The notes beneath the pieces were generated by a model that saw only the letters and a list, made by a program, of their open reading frames with translations, searched no databases and was not told the origin of the DNA. From positions 50,160 through 114,159 of the forward strand of contig QFNF01000005.1 of assembly GCA_003240755.1 (NCBI GenBank): a stretch of DNA of 64,000 nucleotides, in the 5' to 3' direction. Source of the stretch: Sphingomonas hengshuiensis (lineage in GTDB: Bacteria > Pseudomonadota > Alphaproteobacteria > Sphingomonadales > Sphingomonadaceae). Made by a program: the position numbers and the translations under genes. This document shows positions 1 through 11,876 of the stretch, piece after piece. Every line of letters begins with the position of its first letter. The first letter of the stretch is position 1.

Positions 1-930
1 GCCTGCGCGCTGGCGGCATTGCCATCACGCACCCGCTGTTTAATTCCCTGCACGATCCCGGTCAGGCGAAACAGGTTATAGGCGAAATACCAGTCGAGCC
101 CGGGCACGTCCGCCCGCCCGGTCGCGGTGCAATAGCGGGCGACGACCTCCTCGATCGTCGGGATCCCGCTCTCCGCGCCGGCCAGGCCCTTGATCCCCGA
201 CCGCCCATCGGGCTCGGTGCCCCAGTTCATCAGCAGATAGGTGAAATCGGCCAGCGGATCGCCCAGCGTCGACAGTTCCCAGTCGAGCACCGCCGCGACG
301 CGCGGGCCGTCCGGGGCAAAGATCAGATTGTCGATGCGGTAATCGCCATGGACGATCGATACCCGGTCCTGCGGCGGCACGGTGCGCGGCAACCATTCGA
401 TCAGCCGCTCGACATCCGGCAGGTCGTCGGTCTGGCTCGCGCGATATTGCCGCGTCCAGCGCGCCACCTGCCGCTCGAAATAATTGCCCGGCTTGCCATA
501 GCCGCCCAGCCCAACCGCGACCGGATCGATCGCGTGCAGCGCCGCCAGCGCGTCCACCATCGCCTCGTAATGCGCGCGCCGTTCATCGGGCGTCGCATCG
601 GGCATCGCCCCGTCCCAGATCGTCCGCCCCGCGACCCGCTCCATCAGGTAGAAGGGCGCGCCGATCACATCGGCATCCTCGCACAGCGCCACCGGCCGCG
701 GTACCGGATAGCCGGTCGGATGCAGCGCCGCGATTAGCGCATATTCGCGCTCGATCGCATGCGCGCTGGGCAGCAACGCGCCGAACGGCTTGCGGCGCAG
801 CACGAACGACCGCGTGCCCATGTCGACCCGGTAGGTCGGATTGCTCTGCCCGCCGGGATAGCGCGTCGCCTCGACCGCCCCGTCGCCGACCACCGTCGCC
901 AGCCACGGCGTCAGCCGCGCGAGGTCGAGA

Positions 931-941
<11 letters not shown>
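1..941 (-). CDS. Phosphotransferase family protein (APH/ACAD10-ACAD11 kinase-like), 3' end cut by window edge
   Basis: Open reading frame from ATG at 941 that runs off the left edge with no stop, so about 313 residues are visible and the C-terminus is missing. It shows the aminoglycoside-phosphotransferase fold: an N-terminal lobe with SNPTYRV and FVLRRKP, the catalytic loop HGDYRIDN and the metal-binding [10 protein letters not shown], all intact. In this family the kinase domain is often found beside, or fused to, an acyl-CoA dehydrogenase, as in ACAD10/ACAD11. Here the start codon lies inside the end of the upstream acyl-CoA dehydrogenase gene (11-base overlap), so the two are probably co-translated. 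By analogy with ACAD10/11 it may phosphorylate a hydroxyacyl-CoA; that is inference. It is not likely to be an antibiotic-resistance enzyme, given the context. Confidence 0.88.
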
Positions 942-2178
<1,237 letters not shown>

Positions 2179-2305
2179 CCGTCTCCCACTGCAACTGTTT
2201 TGCCCGGTGTATGCCATACCGCATATTCGGTAAAGCGTGGATGACGCTGCGGACCCAAGCGAAAATTGCGCTTGGGCTCCACACCCGATCTGCTAGGGTC
2301 CGGCG

Positions 2306-3523
2306 ATGACGACGAACGACGGGGCCACCAAACGCTATCGTGCCAAGCGCGACGCCATCCTTGCCGCAGCGGCGGAGGCGATCAACGAAGCCAGTGCCAA
2401 GGGCATGACCTTTGCCGACGTCGCGCGCCGCGTCGGGCTGAATACCACCAGCGTCACCTATTATTTCAAGCGCAAGGAGGACCTTGCCGCCGCCGCGTTC
2501 GACCACACGCTGGAATGGCTGCAGGCAACGCTCGAAACGTCGCTGGCGGAGGCGACCCCGCAGGCCCGCGTCGCACGGTTCCTCGGCATCCATTTCGACC
2601 GCCAGCGCCGGATCGAGGCGGGTGAGGAACGCCCCGTCGCCATGTTGTCCGACCTGCGCGCGATGGAAGACCCGTTCAAGGCGCGGCTGCTGGCCGGCTG
2701 GCGCGAGGTGTTCCGCAAGACCCGGACCCTGTGGGGCGAACCCCGCGACCGCATCGCCAAGGACATTCAGGGCGCGCGGGCGCATATGCTGCTCGAAAAC
2801 TCCTTCTGGCTGACGGTATGGCTCGATCGCTACGAACCCGATCAATATGACCGGGTCGAGGCGCGGCTGATGGACGTATTCACCCACGGCCTTGCCGGCC
2901 CCGGCCAGCATTGGAACCCGCAACCGCTGCTGCTCGAACAGCCCGGGGGGGAGCCGGCGCGCGACGCCTTTCTCCGCGCCGCCACCCGGCTCATCAACGA
3001 ACTCGGCTATCGCGGCGCGTCGGTGCAGCGGATCGCGTCCGAGCTGAACGTTACCAAGGGATCGTTCTACCACCATCTCGATGCCAAGGACGACCTTGTC
3101 GCCGCCTGCTACCAGCGCAGCTTCGACACGATCTCCGCCGCGCAGCGCGCCGCCGACCGCGACGGCGGCAGCCATTGGCAGCGCCTGTCGAGCACGCTTG
3201 CCACGCTGGTCGATGCGCAGTTCACCGACCAGGGGCCGTTGCTGCGCACCACCGCGCTCGCCGGCCTGCCCGGCGGCGTGCGGCAGGCGATGGTCGACCG
3301 CTCGAACCGCATCGCCCGCCGCTTTGCCGGGACGATCAGCGACGGTATCGCCGAAGGCTCGCTCCGCGCCGCCGACCCGCTGATCGCCGCACAGGCGCTG
3401 ATGGCATTGCAGAACGCGGCGTTCGACATGCGGGGCTGGGCGGCCACCATGCCCCGCGACCGGGCGGTCGGCCTCTATGCATCGACGGTGATGACCGGGC
3501 TGTTCACCGACCCGGTCGTGTGA
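2306..3523 (+). CDS. TetR/AcrR-family regulator with two tandem TetR modules
   Basis: 405 residues, about twice the usual TetR length. Two helix-turn-helix regions are visible: one at residues 10-62 ([20 protein letters not shown]) and a second near 217-270 ([20 protein letters not shown]). Each is followed by an alpha-helical ligand-type domain. The ATG at 2306 follows a short divergent spacer from the acyl-CoA dehydrogenase gene. On the other side, 33 bases away and convergent, lies an acyl-CoA ligase gene. The context suggests control of the flanking acyl-CoA genes in response to an acyl-CoA or similar ligand; this is inference. No frameshift or internal stop separates the two halves, so the fusion looks genuine. 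Tandem TetR proteins are known in sphingomonads and mycobacteria but are a minority form. Confidence 0.88.
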   Translation: MTTNDGATKRYRAKRDAILAAAAEAINEASAKGMTFADVARRVGLNTTSVTYYFKRKEDLAAAAFDHTLEWLQATLETSLAEATPQARVARFLGIHFDRQRRIEAGEERPVAMLSDLRAMEDPFKARLLAGWREVFRKTRTLWGEPRDRIAKDIQGARAHMLLENSFWLTVWLDRYEPDQYDRVEARLMDVFTHGLAGPGQHWNPQPLLLEQPGGEPARDAFLRAATRLINELGYRGASVQRIASELNVTKGSFYHHLDAKDDLVAACYQRSFDTISAAQRAADRDGGSHWQRLSSTLATLVDAQFTDQGPLLRTTALAGLPGGVRQAMVDRSNRIARRFAGTISDGIAEGSLRAADPLIAAQALMALQNAAFDMRGWAATMPRDRAVGLYASTVMTGLFTDPVV

Positions 3524-3556
3524 CCGTCGCTCAACCGCCGCCGGTCGACGAACACC

Positions 3557-5149
3557 CTATGCCAGCACGCCCCGATACTCCGCGCGCAATACCGCCTTCT
3601 TCAGCTTGCCGGTCGCGCTGTGCGGCAGGGTATCGACGAAGATCACGCGGTCGGGGAGCCACCATTTTGCGACTTTGGTCGCCAGATGTGCAACCACCTG
3701 GTCGGCCGTCACCTCCGCTCCCGGCCGGCGGACGATCAGCAGGACCGGGCGTTCGTCCCATCGCGGATGCGGCACGCCGATCGCCGCCGCCTCCGCGACA
3801 CCCGGACAACCGACCGCCGCATTCTCCAGATCGACCGAACTGATCCATTCGCCGCCCGACTTGATTACATCCTTGGCCCGGTCGGTGATCTGCATCGTCC
3901 CGTCGGGGTGCAGCACCGCCACGTCGCCGGTATCGAACCAGCCATCGGGGGTCAGCGCATCGCCGGTTTCGTCGCGGAAATAGCGTTTGAGCACCCACGG
4001 GCCGCGCACCTGCAACTGCCCCGACGTCGCCCCGTCGCGCGGCAGGACGTTACCTTCCTCGTCCACGGTGCGCAGTTCGACGCCGAACGGTACCTTGCCC
4101 TGGCGACATACCTGATCGACCTGCTGGTCGAAGCTCAGTTCGTCCCAGTCGGGCCCCGGTGCGCCCATCGTGCCGATCGGCGACGTCTCGGTCATGCCCC
4201 ACGCATGGTTGACCCGCGCGCCCATCCGCATGATCCGTTCGATCATCGCGCGCGGCGCGGCCGATCCGCCGATCGTCACGACCTTCAGGTGCCGGGGCGC
4301 CTCGCCCGTCGCGTCCATATGCTGGAACAGCGCGAACCACACGGTCGGCACGCCCGCCGAATGCGTCACCCGTTCGCGGTTCATCAGATCGCACAGCACC
4401 GCCGGATCGTTGACCGCCGAGAACACGATCTTCGCCCCCACCGCCGGCGCGGCGAACGGCAGGCCCCAGCCGACCGCATGGAACATCGGCACCACCGGCA
4501 GGCATACCGCGCGCTGCGACAGATCGAATTCGTCGGGTTGCAGTTCGGCGATCGCGTGCAGCACGTTCGAACGGTGCGAATAGACGACGCCCTTGGGATC
4601 GCCGGTCGTGCCGCTGGTGTAGCAGATCATGCAATGATCGCGCTCGTCGCCCTCGACCCACGCATAATCGCCATCCTCGGCGTCGATCAGCGCGCGCAGC
4701 GTTCCCGGCCCGTCGCCGTCCATCACCACGAAATGCTCGATGCCCGCCAGCCGCGGCTTCATCCGTTCGACGATCGGCGCGAACACCGCGTCGTACAACA
4801 GCACCCGGTCGCCGGCATGATCGGCGATATAGGCCAGTTGATCGTCGAACAGGCGCGGATTGATGGTGTGGACCAGCCCGCCCATCCCGATCACGCCATA
4901 CCATGCGACCAGATGGTGCCCATGGTTCATCGCCATCGTCGCCACCCGGTCGCCGGGCCTGATCCCCAGCCGTTCCAGCGCCTGCGCCAGTCGCCGCGCA
5001 TCGTGCGCAATACCGGCCCAGGTCGTCCGCGTCTCGCTGCCATCGGCCCAGCGGGTCACGATCTCCCGGCCGCCATGCTCACGCTCGGCATGATCGAGCA
5101 GCCGCGATACTCGAAGTTCGAAATCCTGCATACCGCCCAACACGCGCAT
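3557..5149 (-). CDS. AMP-forming acyl-CoA synthetase (fatty acid or methylthiopropionate CoA ligase type)
   Basis: About 530 residues of the ANL superfamily. The P-loop-like motif [12 protein letters not shown], the adenylate-binding WGMTETSP and the hinge/C-terminal motifs GWFDTGDVA and [17 protein letters not shown] are intact, and a C-terminal catalytic Lys lies in ATGKLKKA. It would activate a carboxylic acid with ATP and CoA. The overall pattern ([31 protein letters not shown]) resembles the medium/long-chain and 3-methylthiopropionyl-CoA ligase subfamily. Start: ATG at 5149 ([12 protein letters not shown]) was chosen by resemblance to homologues; in-frame ATGs at 5173 and 5131 are alternatives. 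The gene begins only a few dozen bases after the dnaE stop on the same strand, so read-through from dnaE is possible. Substrate chain length cannot be read from the sequence. Confidence 0.88.
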   Translation of the reverse strand: MRVLGGMQDFELRVSRLLDHAEREHGGREIVTRWADGSETRTTWAGIAHDARRLAQALERLGIRPGDRVATMAMNHGHHLVAWYGVIGMGGLVHTINPRLFDDQLAYIADHAGDRVLLYDAVFAPIVERMKPRLAGIEHFVVMDGDGPGTLRALIDAEDGDYAWVEGDERDHCMICYTSGTTGDPKGVVYSHRSNVLHAIAELQPDEFDLSQRAVCLPVVPMFHAVGWGLPFAAPAVGAKIVFSAVNDPAVLCDLMNRERVTHSAGVPTVWFALFQHMDATGEAPRHLKVVTIGGSAAPRAMIERIMRMGARVNHAWGMTETSPIGTMGAPGPDWDELSFDQQVDQVCRQGKVPFGVELRTVDEEGNVLPRDGATSGQLQVRGPWVLKRYFRDETGDALTPDGWFDTGDVAVLHPDGTMQITDRAKDVIKSGGEWISSVDLENAAVGCPGVAEAAAIGVPHPRWDERPVLLIVRRPGAEVTADQVVAHLATKVAKWWLPDRVIFVDTLPHSATGKLKKAVLRAEYRGVLA

Positions 5150-5177
5150 TCTCCTTCGCGAACGAGGCGCCATGCCT

Positions 5178-8100
5178 CTATCCCACGGCGGCGAGCGGTG
5201 CCTTCACCGTATCGAACGCCGCGCTGGCGATACCTTGCAGCCTGCCGACGCGATCCGCAAGTTCGCCATCGATGCGAAAATCACGGCCCAGGCATACCCG
5301 TGCTTCGATTCCGTCCGTTGCCGCCACCGCGACCCAGATCTCGCCGCGCCCGCCACGCTCGCCCTGCACCAGCGCGGCCAGCGCCGGATAGGCCGCGGCA
5401 TCGTCGATCGCGAGGTCGAGCCGCAGGCGCACGTCGCGCGCGATGACATCGAACGGTTTCAGCGACTTGACCGTCGCCCGTGCACTTTCGTCGCCCGCCC
5501 GCCGATCGAGTTCCAGCGTGAACAGCCCGCATCCCCCGACCTTGCCCGCCGCTTCCAGGTCGTTCGCCGGCCCTTCGTCGAAACACGTCACCGCCACCTG
5601 CCCGGTCGCATCGGACAGCGTCGCCATCATGTAGCGCTTGCCGCGCGCGGAGGTACGCCAGCGCGCGTCCTCGACCAGCGCGGCCACCGTCGCGCCGACA
5701 CGTCCGCCCTCGGGCACCGCCGTTCCGGCGAGGTCGGCGATCTTGCGCGCGCCATGCGCGCTGGCGAGATGGGCGTAGCGGTCGAGCGGATGCGCCGAGA
5801 AGTAGAAGCCGAACGCGTCCTTTTCCGCCGCGATCGCATCGGTCAGCGTCCAGTGGACGTCGGGCATCCGGATCGCCGCCTCGACCGCGCCGCTCGCCTC
5901 GCCGAACAGTCCGCCCTGCCCGCTCGACCGGTTCGCTTCGGTCCGCTGCGCCGTCGCCATCAGCGTATCGGCCAGCGCGTGGACGCCCGCGCGGTCGCCG
6001 GCGATGCTGTCGAACGCGCCCGCCGCCGCCAGCGTCTCGATCTGTCGCTTGTTCAGCAGCTTCGGATCGACCCGTCCGGCGAAGTCGTCGAGCGAGCGGT
6101 ACGGCCCCTTCGCCGCCCGCTCCTCCACCATCAGTTCCATCGCGCGTTCGCCGACGCCCTTCAACGCCGACAGCGCATAGCGTACCGCAAGGCCGCCGTC
6201 GGGCGCTTCCTCGACGCCGAAGGTCGCGTCGCTGGCATTGATGCAGGGCGGCAGGCAGTCGATCCGCAGCCGCTTCATGTCGTCGACGAAGATCGCCAGC
6301 TTGTCGGTCTGCGCATAGTCGAACGCCATCGATGCCGCGAAGAATTCGTGCGGATGATGCGCCTTCAGCCACGCCGTCTGATAGGCGAGCAGGGCATAGG
6401 CCGCCGCGTGGCTCTTGTTGAAGCCATAGCCGGCGAACTTGTCGATCAAATCGAACAACTCGTTGGCCTTTGCTTCCCCGATCCCGTTGACCTCGGCACA
6501 GCCCTTCACAAAGATCGAGCGCTGCGCGTCCATCTCCGCCTTGACCTTCTTGCCCATCGCGCGGCGCAGCATGTCCGCGCCGCCCAGCGAATAGCCGGCC
6601 AGGATCTGCGCGGCCTGCATCACCTGTTCCTGATAGACGAAGATGCCATAGGTTTCGTTCAGGATCGGTTCGAGCAGGTCGTGGGGATAGACGATCTCCT
6701 CCCGCCCGGCCTTGCGCGCGCCGAACGACGGGATGTTGTCCATCGGCCCCGGCCGGTACAGCGACACCAGCGCGATGATGTCGCCGAAATTGGTCGGTCG
6801 CACCGCGGTCAGCGTGCGGCGCATGCCTTCGGATTCCAACTGGAACACGCCGACCGTATCGCCGCGCTTGAGCAGGTCATAGGTTGCCGGATCGTCCCAT
6901 CCCAGGCTGTCGAGATCGACGACGATCCCCCGCCGCGCCAGCAGTTCGACCGCGAATTTGAGCACCGAGAGCGTTTTGAGGCCGAGAAAGTCGAACTTCA
7001 CCAGCCCCGCGCCCTCGACATATTTCATGTCGAACTGCGTGACCGGCATGTCGGATCGCGGATCGCGGTACAGCGGCACCAGTTGCGCCAGCGGCCGGTC
7101 GCCGATCACCACGCCCGCCGCATGGGTCGAGCTGTGCCGCGGCAACCCCTCCAGCTTCATGGCGAGGTCGAGCAGCCGGCGGACATCCGCCTCGCGCTCA
7201 TATTGCTGGTGCAGTTCCGACACGCCGTTGATCGCGCGCTCCAGCGTCCATGGATCGGTCGGGTGGTTCGGCACCAGCTTGGCGAGGCGGTCGACCTGGC
7301 CATAGCTCATCTGCAACACGCGGCCGGTGTCCTTCAGCACCGCGCGCGCCTTGAGCTTTCCGAAGGTGATGATCTGCGCGACCTGGTCGCGGCCATATTT
7401 CTGCTGGACGTAGCGGATCACCTCGCCGCGCCGCGTTTCGCAGAAATCGATGTCGAAATCGGGCATCGACACGCGTTCGGGATTGAGGAATCGTTCGAAC
7501 AGCAGCCCCAGCTTGATCGGATCGAGATCGGTGATGGTCAGCGCCCATGCGACCGCCGACCCCGCACCCGAGCCGCGCCCCGGCCCCACCGGAATGTCAT
7601 GATCCTTCGCCCATTTGATGAAGTCGGCGACGATCAGGAAATAGCCCGGGAACCCCATCTGGCAGATGACGTCCAGTTCGAAGTCCAACCGGCTGAAATA
7701 GTCCGGAAACTTCGCTTCCAGCTCGGCTTCCGTCAGGTCGGGGATCGTGCCCGTGTCGGCCGGGGTCGGCGCGTCCTCCCACGGCGCGGGCGGATCGACC
7801 GCCACTTCGGCCCGCACCATCCCCGCCTCCAGCGCGACGATCTTGCGCAGGCGATCGACCAGCCCGGCACGCGAATCGACGCGCAGCTTCAGCGCCTCCC
7901 CCTCGCGATCCCCGGCAAGGCTGGGCAGGATCGGCTTGCGCCTGGGTGCCGCCACCGCGCAGCGCTGGGCCACGACCAGCGTATTCGCCAGTGCCTCGGG
8001 CAGGTCGGCGAACGCCGCCCGCATGACGTCGGCGGGCTTCAGCCACGCCTCGGGCGACGAGCGCTGCCGGTCCTCGCTCGCGACATAGCTGGACGAGGCG

Positions 8101-8768
8101 ATGCACAGCATCGCATCATGCGCGTCGTGGAAATCGGCCTCGGCAAAGCAGCACGGGTTGGTCGCGACCAGCGGCAGGTCGCGGGCATAGGCCAGGTCGA
8201 GCAGGTGCGGCTCGGCGCGCTGCTCGACGGCCTCGCCCCGCCGCGCGAGTTCGACATACAGCCGGTCGCCGAACAGCGCCTGCAACCGGTCGGCATAGGC
8301 GAGCGCCTCGTCGTCCCGCCCGGCGGCGAACAGCCGGGCGATCGCACCGTCGCCCGCCCCGGTCAGCGCGACCAGCCCGTCGCTACGCCCGATCAGCGCA
8401 TCGATCGGCACATGCGCCGGAATCTCGACCGGGCGATCCAGATGCGCCATCGATACCAGCGCGCACAGATTGTCGTATCCGTGCGCGTCCTGCGCGAACA
8501 CCGGCAGCCAGTCGATCTCCGGCTCCACGCCTTCGGCCCCGCCCGGCCGGGCGACGGCCAGCAGGGTGCCGACCACCGGCTGCACGCCCTGATCCTGGCA
8601 TGCGTCCGAAAACGCCATCGCGGCATACAGCCCGTTGCGATCGGCAAGCCCCGCCGCGGGAAAGCCCAGCCTGCGCGCCGCCCTGGCAATCGCCTTCGGA
8701 TCGATCGCGCCCTCCAGCATGGTGAAGGACGAGAAGATACGAAGCGGTACGAACCCGGAATGCGCCAT
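5178..8768 (-). CDS. dnaE: DNA polymerase III alpha subunit, replicative
   Basis: 1196 residues, the normal length for DnaE1, the catalytic polymerase of the replisome. Domains in order: an N-terminal PHP domain (FVPLRIFSSFTMLEGAI at the start), palm with GPGRGSGAGSAVAWAL and the catalytic carboxylates in PDFDIDF near residue 433 and VKFDFLGLKTL near residue 591, fingers (RRAMGKKVKAEM), helix-hairpin-helix region (FNKSHAAAYALLAYQTAWLK), and a C-terminal OB fold around VGATVAALVEDARW. All signature motifs are present. The start MAHSGFVPL at 8768 matches the family N-terminus. Divergently transcribed from the hdeD-like gene with about 100 bases between starts. An unbroken frame on the opposite strand is a GC-rich shadow. 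Confidence 0.98.
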   Translation of the reverse strand: MAHSGFVPLRIFSSFTMLEGAIDPKAIARAARRLGFPAAGLADRNGLYAAMAFSDACQDQGVQPVVGTLLAVARPGGAEGVEPEIDWLPVFAQDAHGYDNLCALVSMAHLDRPVEIPAHVPIDALIGRSDGLVALTGAGDGAIARLFAAGRDDEALAYADRLQALFGDRLYVELARRGEAVEQRAEPHLLDLAYARDLPLVATNPCCFAEADFHDAHDAMLCIASSSYVASEDRQRSSPEAWLKPADVMRAAFADLPEALANTLVVAQRCAVAAPRRKPILPSLAGDREGEALKLRVDSRAGLVDRLRKIVALEAGMVRAEVAVDPPAPWEDAPTPADTGTIPDLTEAELEAKFPDYFSRLDFELDVICQMGFPGYFLIVADFIKWAKDHDIPVGPGRGSGAGSAVAWALTITDLDPIKLGLLFERFLNPERVSMPDFDIDFCETRRGEVIRYVQQKYGRDQVAQIITFGKLKARAVLKDTGRVLQMSYGQVDRLAKLVPNHPTDPWTLERAINGVSELHQQYEREADVRRLLDLAMKLEGLPRHSSTHAAGVVIGDRPLAQLVPLYRDPRSDMPVTQFDMKYVEGAGLVKFDFLGLKTLSVLKFAVELLARRGIVVDLDSLGWDDPATYDLLKRGDTVGVFQLESEGMRRTLTAVRPTNFGDIIALVSLYRPGPMDNIPSFGARKAGREEIVYPHDLLEPILNETYGIFVYQEQVMQAAQILAGYSLGGADMLRRAMGKKVKAEMDAQRSIFVKGCAEVNGIGEAKANELFDLIDKFAGYGFNKSHAAAYALLAYQTAWLKAHHPHEFFAASMAFDYAQTDKLAIFVDDMKRLRIDCLPPCINASDATFGVEEAPDGGLAVRYALSALKGVGERAMELMVEERAAKGPYRSLDDFAGRVDPKLLNKRQIETLAAAGAFDSIAGDRAGVHALADTLMATAQRTEANRSSGQGGLFGEASGAVEAAIRMPDVHWTLTDAIAAEKDAFGFYFSAHPLDRYAHLASAHGARKIADLAGTAVPEGGRVGATVAALVEDARWRTSARGKRYMMATLSDATGQVAVTCFDEGPANDLEAAGKVGGCGLFTLELDRRAGDESARATVKSLKPFDVIARDVRLRLDLAIDDAAAYPALAALVQGERGGRGEIWVAVAATDGIEARVCLGRDFRIDGELADRVGRLQGIASAAFDTVKAPLAAVG

Positions 8769-8817
8769 CCGTCCGACGTAACCATCCGGTCATGATTCGG
8801 CCAGTGCGCTCCCCCAA

Positions 8818-8842
8818 GGAACCACGACGAACCGTACCCGTT
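8818..8842 (+). promoter_or_regulatory. EcfG-type (general stress response) promoter
   Basis: GGAAC at 8818-8822 and CGTT at 8839-8842, separated by exactly 16 bases. This is the consensus arrangement for the alphaproteobacterial general-stress sigma factor EcfG. It lies about 25 bases upstream of the start codon of the HdeD-like gene, whose Shine-Dalgarno AGGAGG sits at about 8854-8859. The match is seen directly; use by EcfG is inferred. Confidence 0.65.
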
Positions 8843-8866
8843 CCGGCGGTACGCAGGAGGACGCAC

Positions 8867-9406
8867 ATGACCGATTTCGCACGCGACACGCATACCACCG
8901 GAACGGGCTGGGGCTGGACGCTCGCCTATGGCATCGTCTCGATCCTCGTCGGCATCCTTGCCTTCTCCGCCCCCTTTCCCGCCACGCTTGCCGCGACGAT
9001 CGTGGTCGGCTTCTTCTTTCTGGCGGGTGGCGTCGCGTCGCTGGTCGCCGGCTTTTCCAGCCGGACCAGCCACCGCGGCTATGCGGTCTTCTTCGGGATC
9101 CTGTCGGTGCTGGCGGGTGGCTATATGGTGCTGGTCCCGGTCGGCGGCGCGCTGTCGCTGACGTTGATGGCGATCCTGTGGCTGGCGGCGCGCGGGATCA
9201 TGGAGCTGATCTTCGGGTTCCGGTTCAAGCGGTTGCGGGTGCCGATGCTGCTGCTCGGGGCGCTCAACCTGCTGCTGGCGATCGCGCTCTATACGACGGT
9301 GCCGTGGTCGGCGCTGACCCTGCCCGGCTATATCCTCGGCGCCAGCTTCCTGTTCGGCGGGATCGTCGCGGTCATGAACGCCTTTGCCGAGCGGCGGGGC
9401 GCATAG
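8867..9406 (+). CDS. HdeD/DUF308 family membrane protein
   Basis: 179 residues, almost entirely hydrophobic with about six predicted transmembrane helices arranged as repeated DUF308 hairpins (for example LAYGIVSILVGILAF, TIVVGFFFLAGGVASLVAG, LLLGALNLLLAIALY). It resembles HdeD, an inner-membrane protein linked to acid resistance in E. coli; the molecular activity of the family is not established. The start MTDFARDT at 8867 is set by AGGAGG six bases upstream; the longer frame from 8792 would read through the promoter. A stress-sigma promoter match directly upstream fits a role in envelope or acid stress. Confidence 0.85.
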   Translation: MTDFARDTHTTGTGWGWTLAYGIVSILVGILAFSAPFPATLAATIVVGFFFLAGGVASLVAGFSSRTSHRGYAVFFGILSVLAGGYMVLVPVGGALSLTLMAILWLAARGIMELIFGFRFKRLRVPMLLLGALNLLLAIALYTTVPWSALTLPGYILGASFLFGGIVAVMNAFAERRGA

Positions 9407-9476
9407 GATCGCGGCGGCGGCGGCATCGTGGGCAATCCATCCGCGACTTCCGCCGCCCCGTGCCCGGGGCGGGCGG

Positions 9477-9962
9477 CTATCGCGCCGCCAGCGCCGCCTC
9501 GATCGCCCCGGCCAGTTCCTCGGGCTTCGTCGTCGGCGCGAACCGCGTCACGCAGGCATCGCGCCCGACCAGAAACTTGGTGAAGTTCCACTTCACGCCC
9601 TCGCTCCCCAGCACGCCCGGCGCGGCGCGCTTGAGCGCCCGGAACAAGGGCGCCGCCCCCGCCCCGTTCACCTCCACCTTGGCGAACACCGGAAAGCTCA
9701 CGGCATAGGTCAGCGAACAGAATGACGCGATCTCCGCCGCATCGCCCGGTTCCTGCCCGCCGAACTGGTTGCACGGGAACCCCAGCACCGCGAACCCCGC
9801 CGGCCCGAACCGCCGGTGCAGCGCCTCCAGCCCGGCATATTGCGGCGTGAACCCGCACCTCGACGCGACATTGACGATCAGCAGCACCTTGCCGCGATAG
9901 TCGGCAAGCGTCGCATCACCGCCATCCGCCGTGCGGACGGCCACATCGTACAGGTCGCTCAT
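9477..9962 (-). CDS. gpx: Glutathione peroxidase (cysteine type)
   Basis: 161 residues, a thioredoxin-fold peroxidase that reduces hydroperoxides using glutathione or thioredoxin. The three family signatures are intact: [12 protein letters not shown] with peroxidatic Cys36 (Cys in place of selenocysteine), the [13 protein letters not shown] segment and the WNFTKFLV tetrad motif. No signal peptide, so cytoplasmic. The start codon overlaps the stop of lolD as ATGA, so it is the last gene of a lolC-lolD-gpx transcription unit. Coupling of a peroxidase to lipoprotein export is probably only positional. Confidence 0.95.
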   Translation of the reverse strand: MSDLYDVAVRTADGGDATLADYRGKVLLIVNVASRCGFTPQYAGLEALHRRFGPAGFAVLGFPCNQFGGQEPGDAAEIASFCSLTYAVSFPVFAKVEVNGAGAAPLFRALKRAAPGVLGSEGVKWNFTKFLVGRDACVTRFAPTTKPEELAGAIEAALAAR

Positions 9963-10633
9963 CGCAGCACCCCGTCGTGCAGCCGCACCACCCGGTCCAT
10001 CCGGCTGGCCAGCCGCTCGTTATGCGTCGCAACCAGCGCGGCCGAGCCCTGCCCGCGCACCAGCCGCAGGAATTCGGCGAACACCACGTCGGCGGTCGCT
10101 TCGTCCAGATTGCCGGTCGGCTCGTCCGCCAGCACCAGCGCGGGGCGATTCGACAGCGCGCGCGCCACCGCCACGCGCTGCTGCTCGCCGCCCGACAACT
10201 GGCTCGGTCGGTGGTGCAGCCGCGCGGCAAGGCCCAGCGCGCTCAGCAATTCGCCGGCCCGCGCATCGGCCTCCGCCCGCCCGGCACCGCGCACCAGTTG
10301 CGGCAGCACGACATTCTCGACCGCATTGAAATCGGGCAGCAGGTGGTGGAACTGGTAGATGAAGCCCATCCGGTCGCGCCGCACCTCGGTCCGGCGATTG
10401 GCGCCGGCCTTCGCGACCTGTTCGCCGCAGACCAGGATCTCGCCCTCGAACCCGCCTTCCAGCAGCCCGACCGCCTGCAGCAGCGTCGACTTGCCCGACC
10501 CGGACGGCCCCAGCAGCGCGACGATTTCCCCCGGCGCGACGGTCAGCTCGACGCCGCGCAGCACGTCGATCGTCGCCGACCCCTGCGTGAAGCTGCGGCG
10601 CAGACCGCGCGTCTCGAGAACCGGCTCAGTCAT
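9959..10633 (-). CDS. lolD: Lipoprotein-releasing ABC transporter, ATP-binding subunit
   Basis: 224 residues, an ABC ATPase of the LolD/MacB subfamily that powers release of outer-membrane lipoproteins from the inner membrane. Walker [10 protein letters not shown] near residue 41, the LolD-type Q-loop region [20 protein letters not shown], the ABC signature [15 protein letters not shown] and Walker [14 protein letters not shown] are all present. It overlaps the permease gene upstream by 8 bases and the gpx gene downstream by 4, showing tight coupling. A MacB-type exporter is the alternative, but the paired LolC/E-type permease supports Lol. Confidence 0.95.
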   Translation of the reverse strand: MTEPVLETRGLRRSFTQGSATIDVLRGVELTVAPGEIVALLGPSGSGKSTLLQAVGLLEGGFEGEILVCGEQVAKAGANRRTEVRRDRMGFIYQFHHLLPDFNAVENVVLPQLVRGAGRAEADARAGELLSALGLAARLHHRPSQLSGGEQQRVAVARALSNRPALVLADEPTGNLDEATADVVFAEFLRLVRGQGSAALVATHNERLASRMDRVVRLHDGVLR

Positions 10634-11876
10634 AACGCAGCACCTGCACGGGATCGGTATTGGCCGCCTTGAACGCCGGATACAGCGTGGCGAGGAACGA
10701 GAACAGCAGCGCGACCAGCGCGATGGTGACGATCTCGACCGGATCGACCTTCGACGGCAATTCGGTCAGGTAGCGCATCGTCGGGTCCCAGATGTCGATG
10801 CCCGTCACCGCGCCGATCGCGCCCACCACCTGCTGGCGAAAGGCGAGGAACACGAAACCCAGCACCAGCCCCGCGCCCACGCCCAGCGCGCCGATCGTCG
10901 TGCCGACCGTCATGAAGATGCGCAGCAACCCGCCGCGCGTCGCCCCCATCGTCCGGAGGATCGCGATATCGCGCGTCTTGGCGCGGACCAGCATGATGAG
11001 CGACGAGAGGATGTTGAACACCGCGATCAGGATCAGGATCGACAACACGGTAAAGGTCACGATGCGGTCGACCGCCAGCGCCTGGAACAGCTCGCCGTTC
11101 AACTGGCGCCAGTCGACGATCTGCGCGCTGGCGACATATTTGCGCGCCAGCGGGGCGACGATGTCCTGCACCCGGTCGGGATCGGTCGTCTCCAGCTCGA
11201 TCGACCCGACCGTGTCGCCGCTCAGCAGCAGCGTCTGCGCATCCTCGATCGGCATGATGACATAGGCCTTGTCGAGGTCATAGACGCCGACCTCGATGAT
11301 CGCGGCGATGCGGTACGGCACCTGGCGGATCATCGTGCCGAACGGCGTGGTCGGTCCCTGCGGGCTGATGATCGTGATCTCGCTGCCGATGGTCACGCCC
11401 AGCGCCTGCGCCAGCCGGCTGCCGATCACCACGTTGCCGCTGCCCGGGGTCACGGCGTTCAGCGTGCCCAGCTTCACATTGTCGCGGATCGTCGGGGTGC
11501 CCCGGATATCCTCGATCCGCATGCCGCGCATCAGGATGAATTCGGACCGGCCGTTATAAGTGGCGAACAGCGGCTGTTCGATCAGCGGCGTCGCGCTCGT
11601 GACCCCCGGCGTCCGCCGCGCCTCCGCCGCGATGGCGCGCCAGTCAGGCAGTCGGTTGTTATACCCCTGGACCAGCGCATGTCCGTTCAACCCGACGATC
11701 TTGTCGAACAGTTCCGCGCGAAAGCCGTTCATGACGCTCATGACGATGACCAGCGCGGCGACGCCCAGCATGACCGCGACAAGGCTGATCGAGGCGACCA
11801 GCGCGATGAACGCCTCTCCCCGGCCGGGGAGCAGGTAGCGGCGGGCGATCATCCGCTCGTAACGCGATAGCAGCAT
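10626..11876 (-). CDS. lolC: Lipoprotein-releasing system permease (LolC/LolE family)
   Basis: About 416 residues with the MacB/FtsX-type layout: an N-terminal transmembrane helix ([20 protein letters not shown]), a large periplasmic domain (about residues 55-260) and three C-terminal helices around [38 protein letters not shown] and [19 protein letters not shown]. The segment [12 protein letters not shown] after the first helix is characteristic of LolC/LolE. Alphaproteobacteria usually carry one such hybrid permease, sometimes called LolF, which would form a homodimer with LolD. The start at 11876 ([17 protein letters not shown]) matches homologues; a 21-residue upstream extension is unlikely. 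First gene of the lolC-lolD-gpx unit. Confidence 0.93.
   Translation of the reverse strand: MLLSRYERMIARRYLLPGRGEAFIALVASISLVAVMLGVAALVIVMSVMNGFRAELFDKIVGLNGHALVQGYNNRLPDWRAIAAEARRTPGVTSATPLIEQPLFATYNGRSEFILMRGMRIEDIRGTPTIRDNVKLGTLNAVTPGSGNVVIGSRLAQALGVTIGSEITIISPQGPTTPFGTMIRQVPYRIAAIIEVGVYDLDKAYVIMPIEDAQTLLLSGDTVGSIELETTDPDRVQDIVAPLARKYVASAQIVDWRQLNGELFQALAVDRIVTFTVLSILILIAVFNILSSLIMLVRAKTRDIAILRTMGATRGGLLRIFMTVGTTIGALGVGAGLVLGFVFLAFRQQVVGAIGAVTGIDIWDPTMRYLTELPSKVDPVEIVTIALVALLFSFLATLYPAFKAANTDPVQVLRYD

Noticed and set aside
5172..8795. Open frame of about 1200 codons on the plus strand opposite dnaE
   Set aside because: Composition is Arg/His/Gln/Asp-rich with no motifs, as expected for the antisense frame of a GC-rich gene; dnaE on the other strand has every family signature.
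9451..9476. GC hairpin between hdeD-like and gpx genes as terminator
   Set aside because: A six-base stem GCCCCG-TGCC-CGGGGC exists, but there is no T-tract on either strand.
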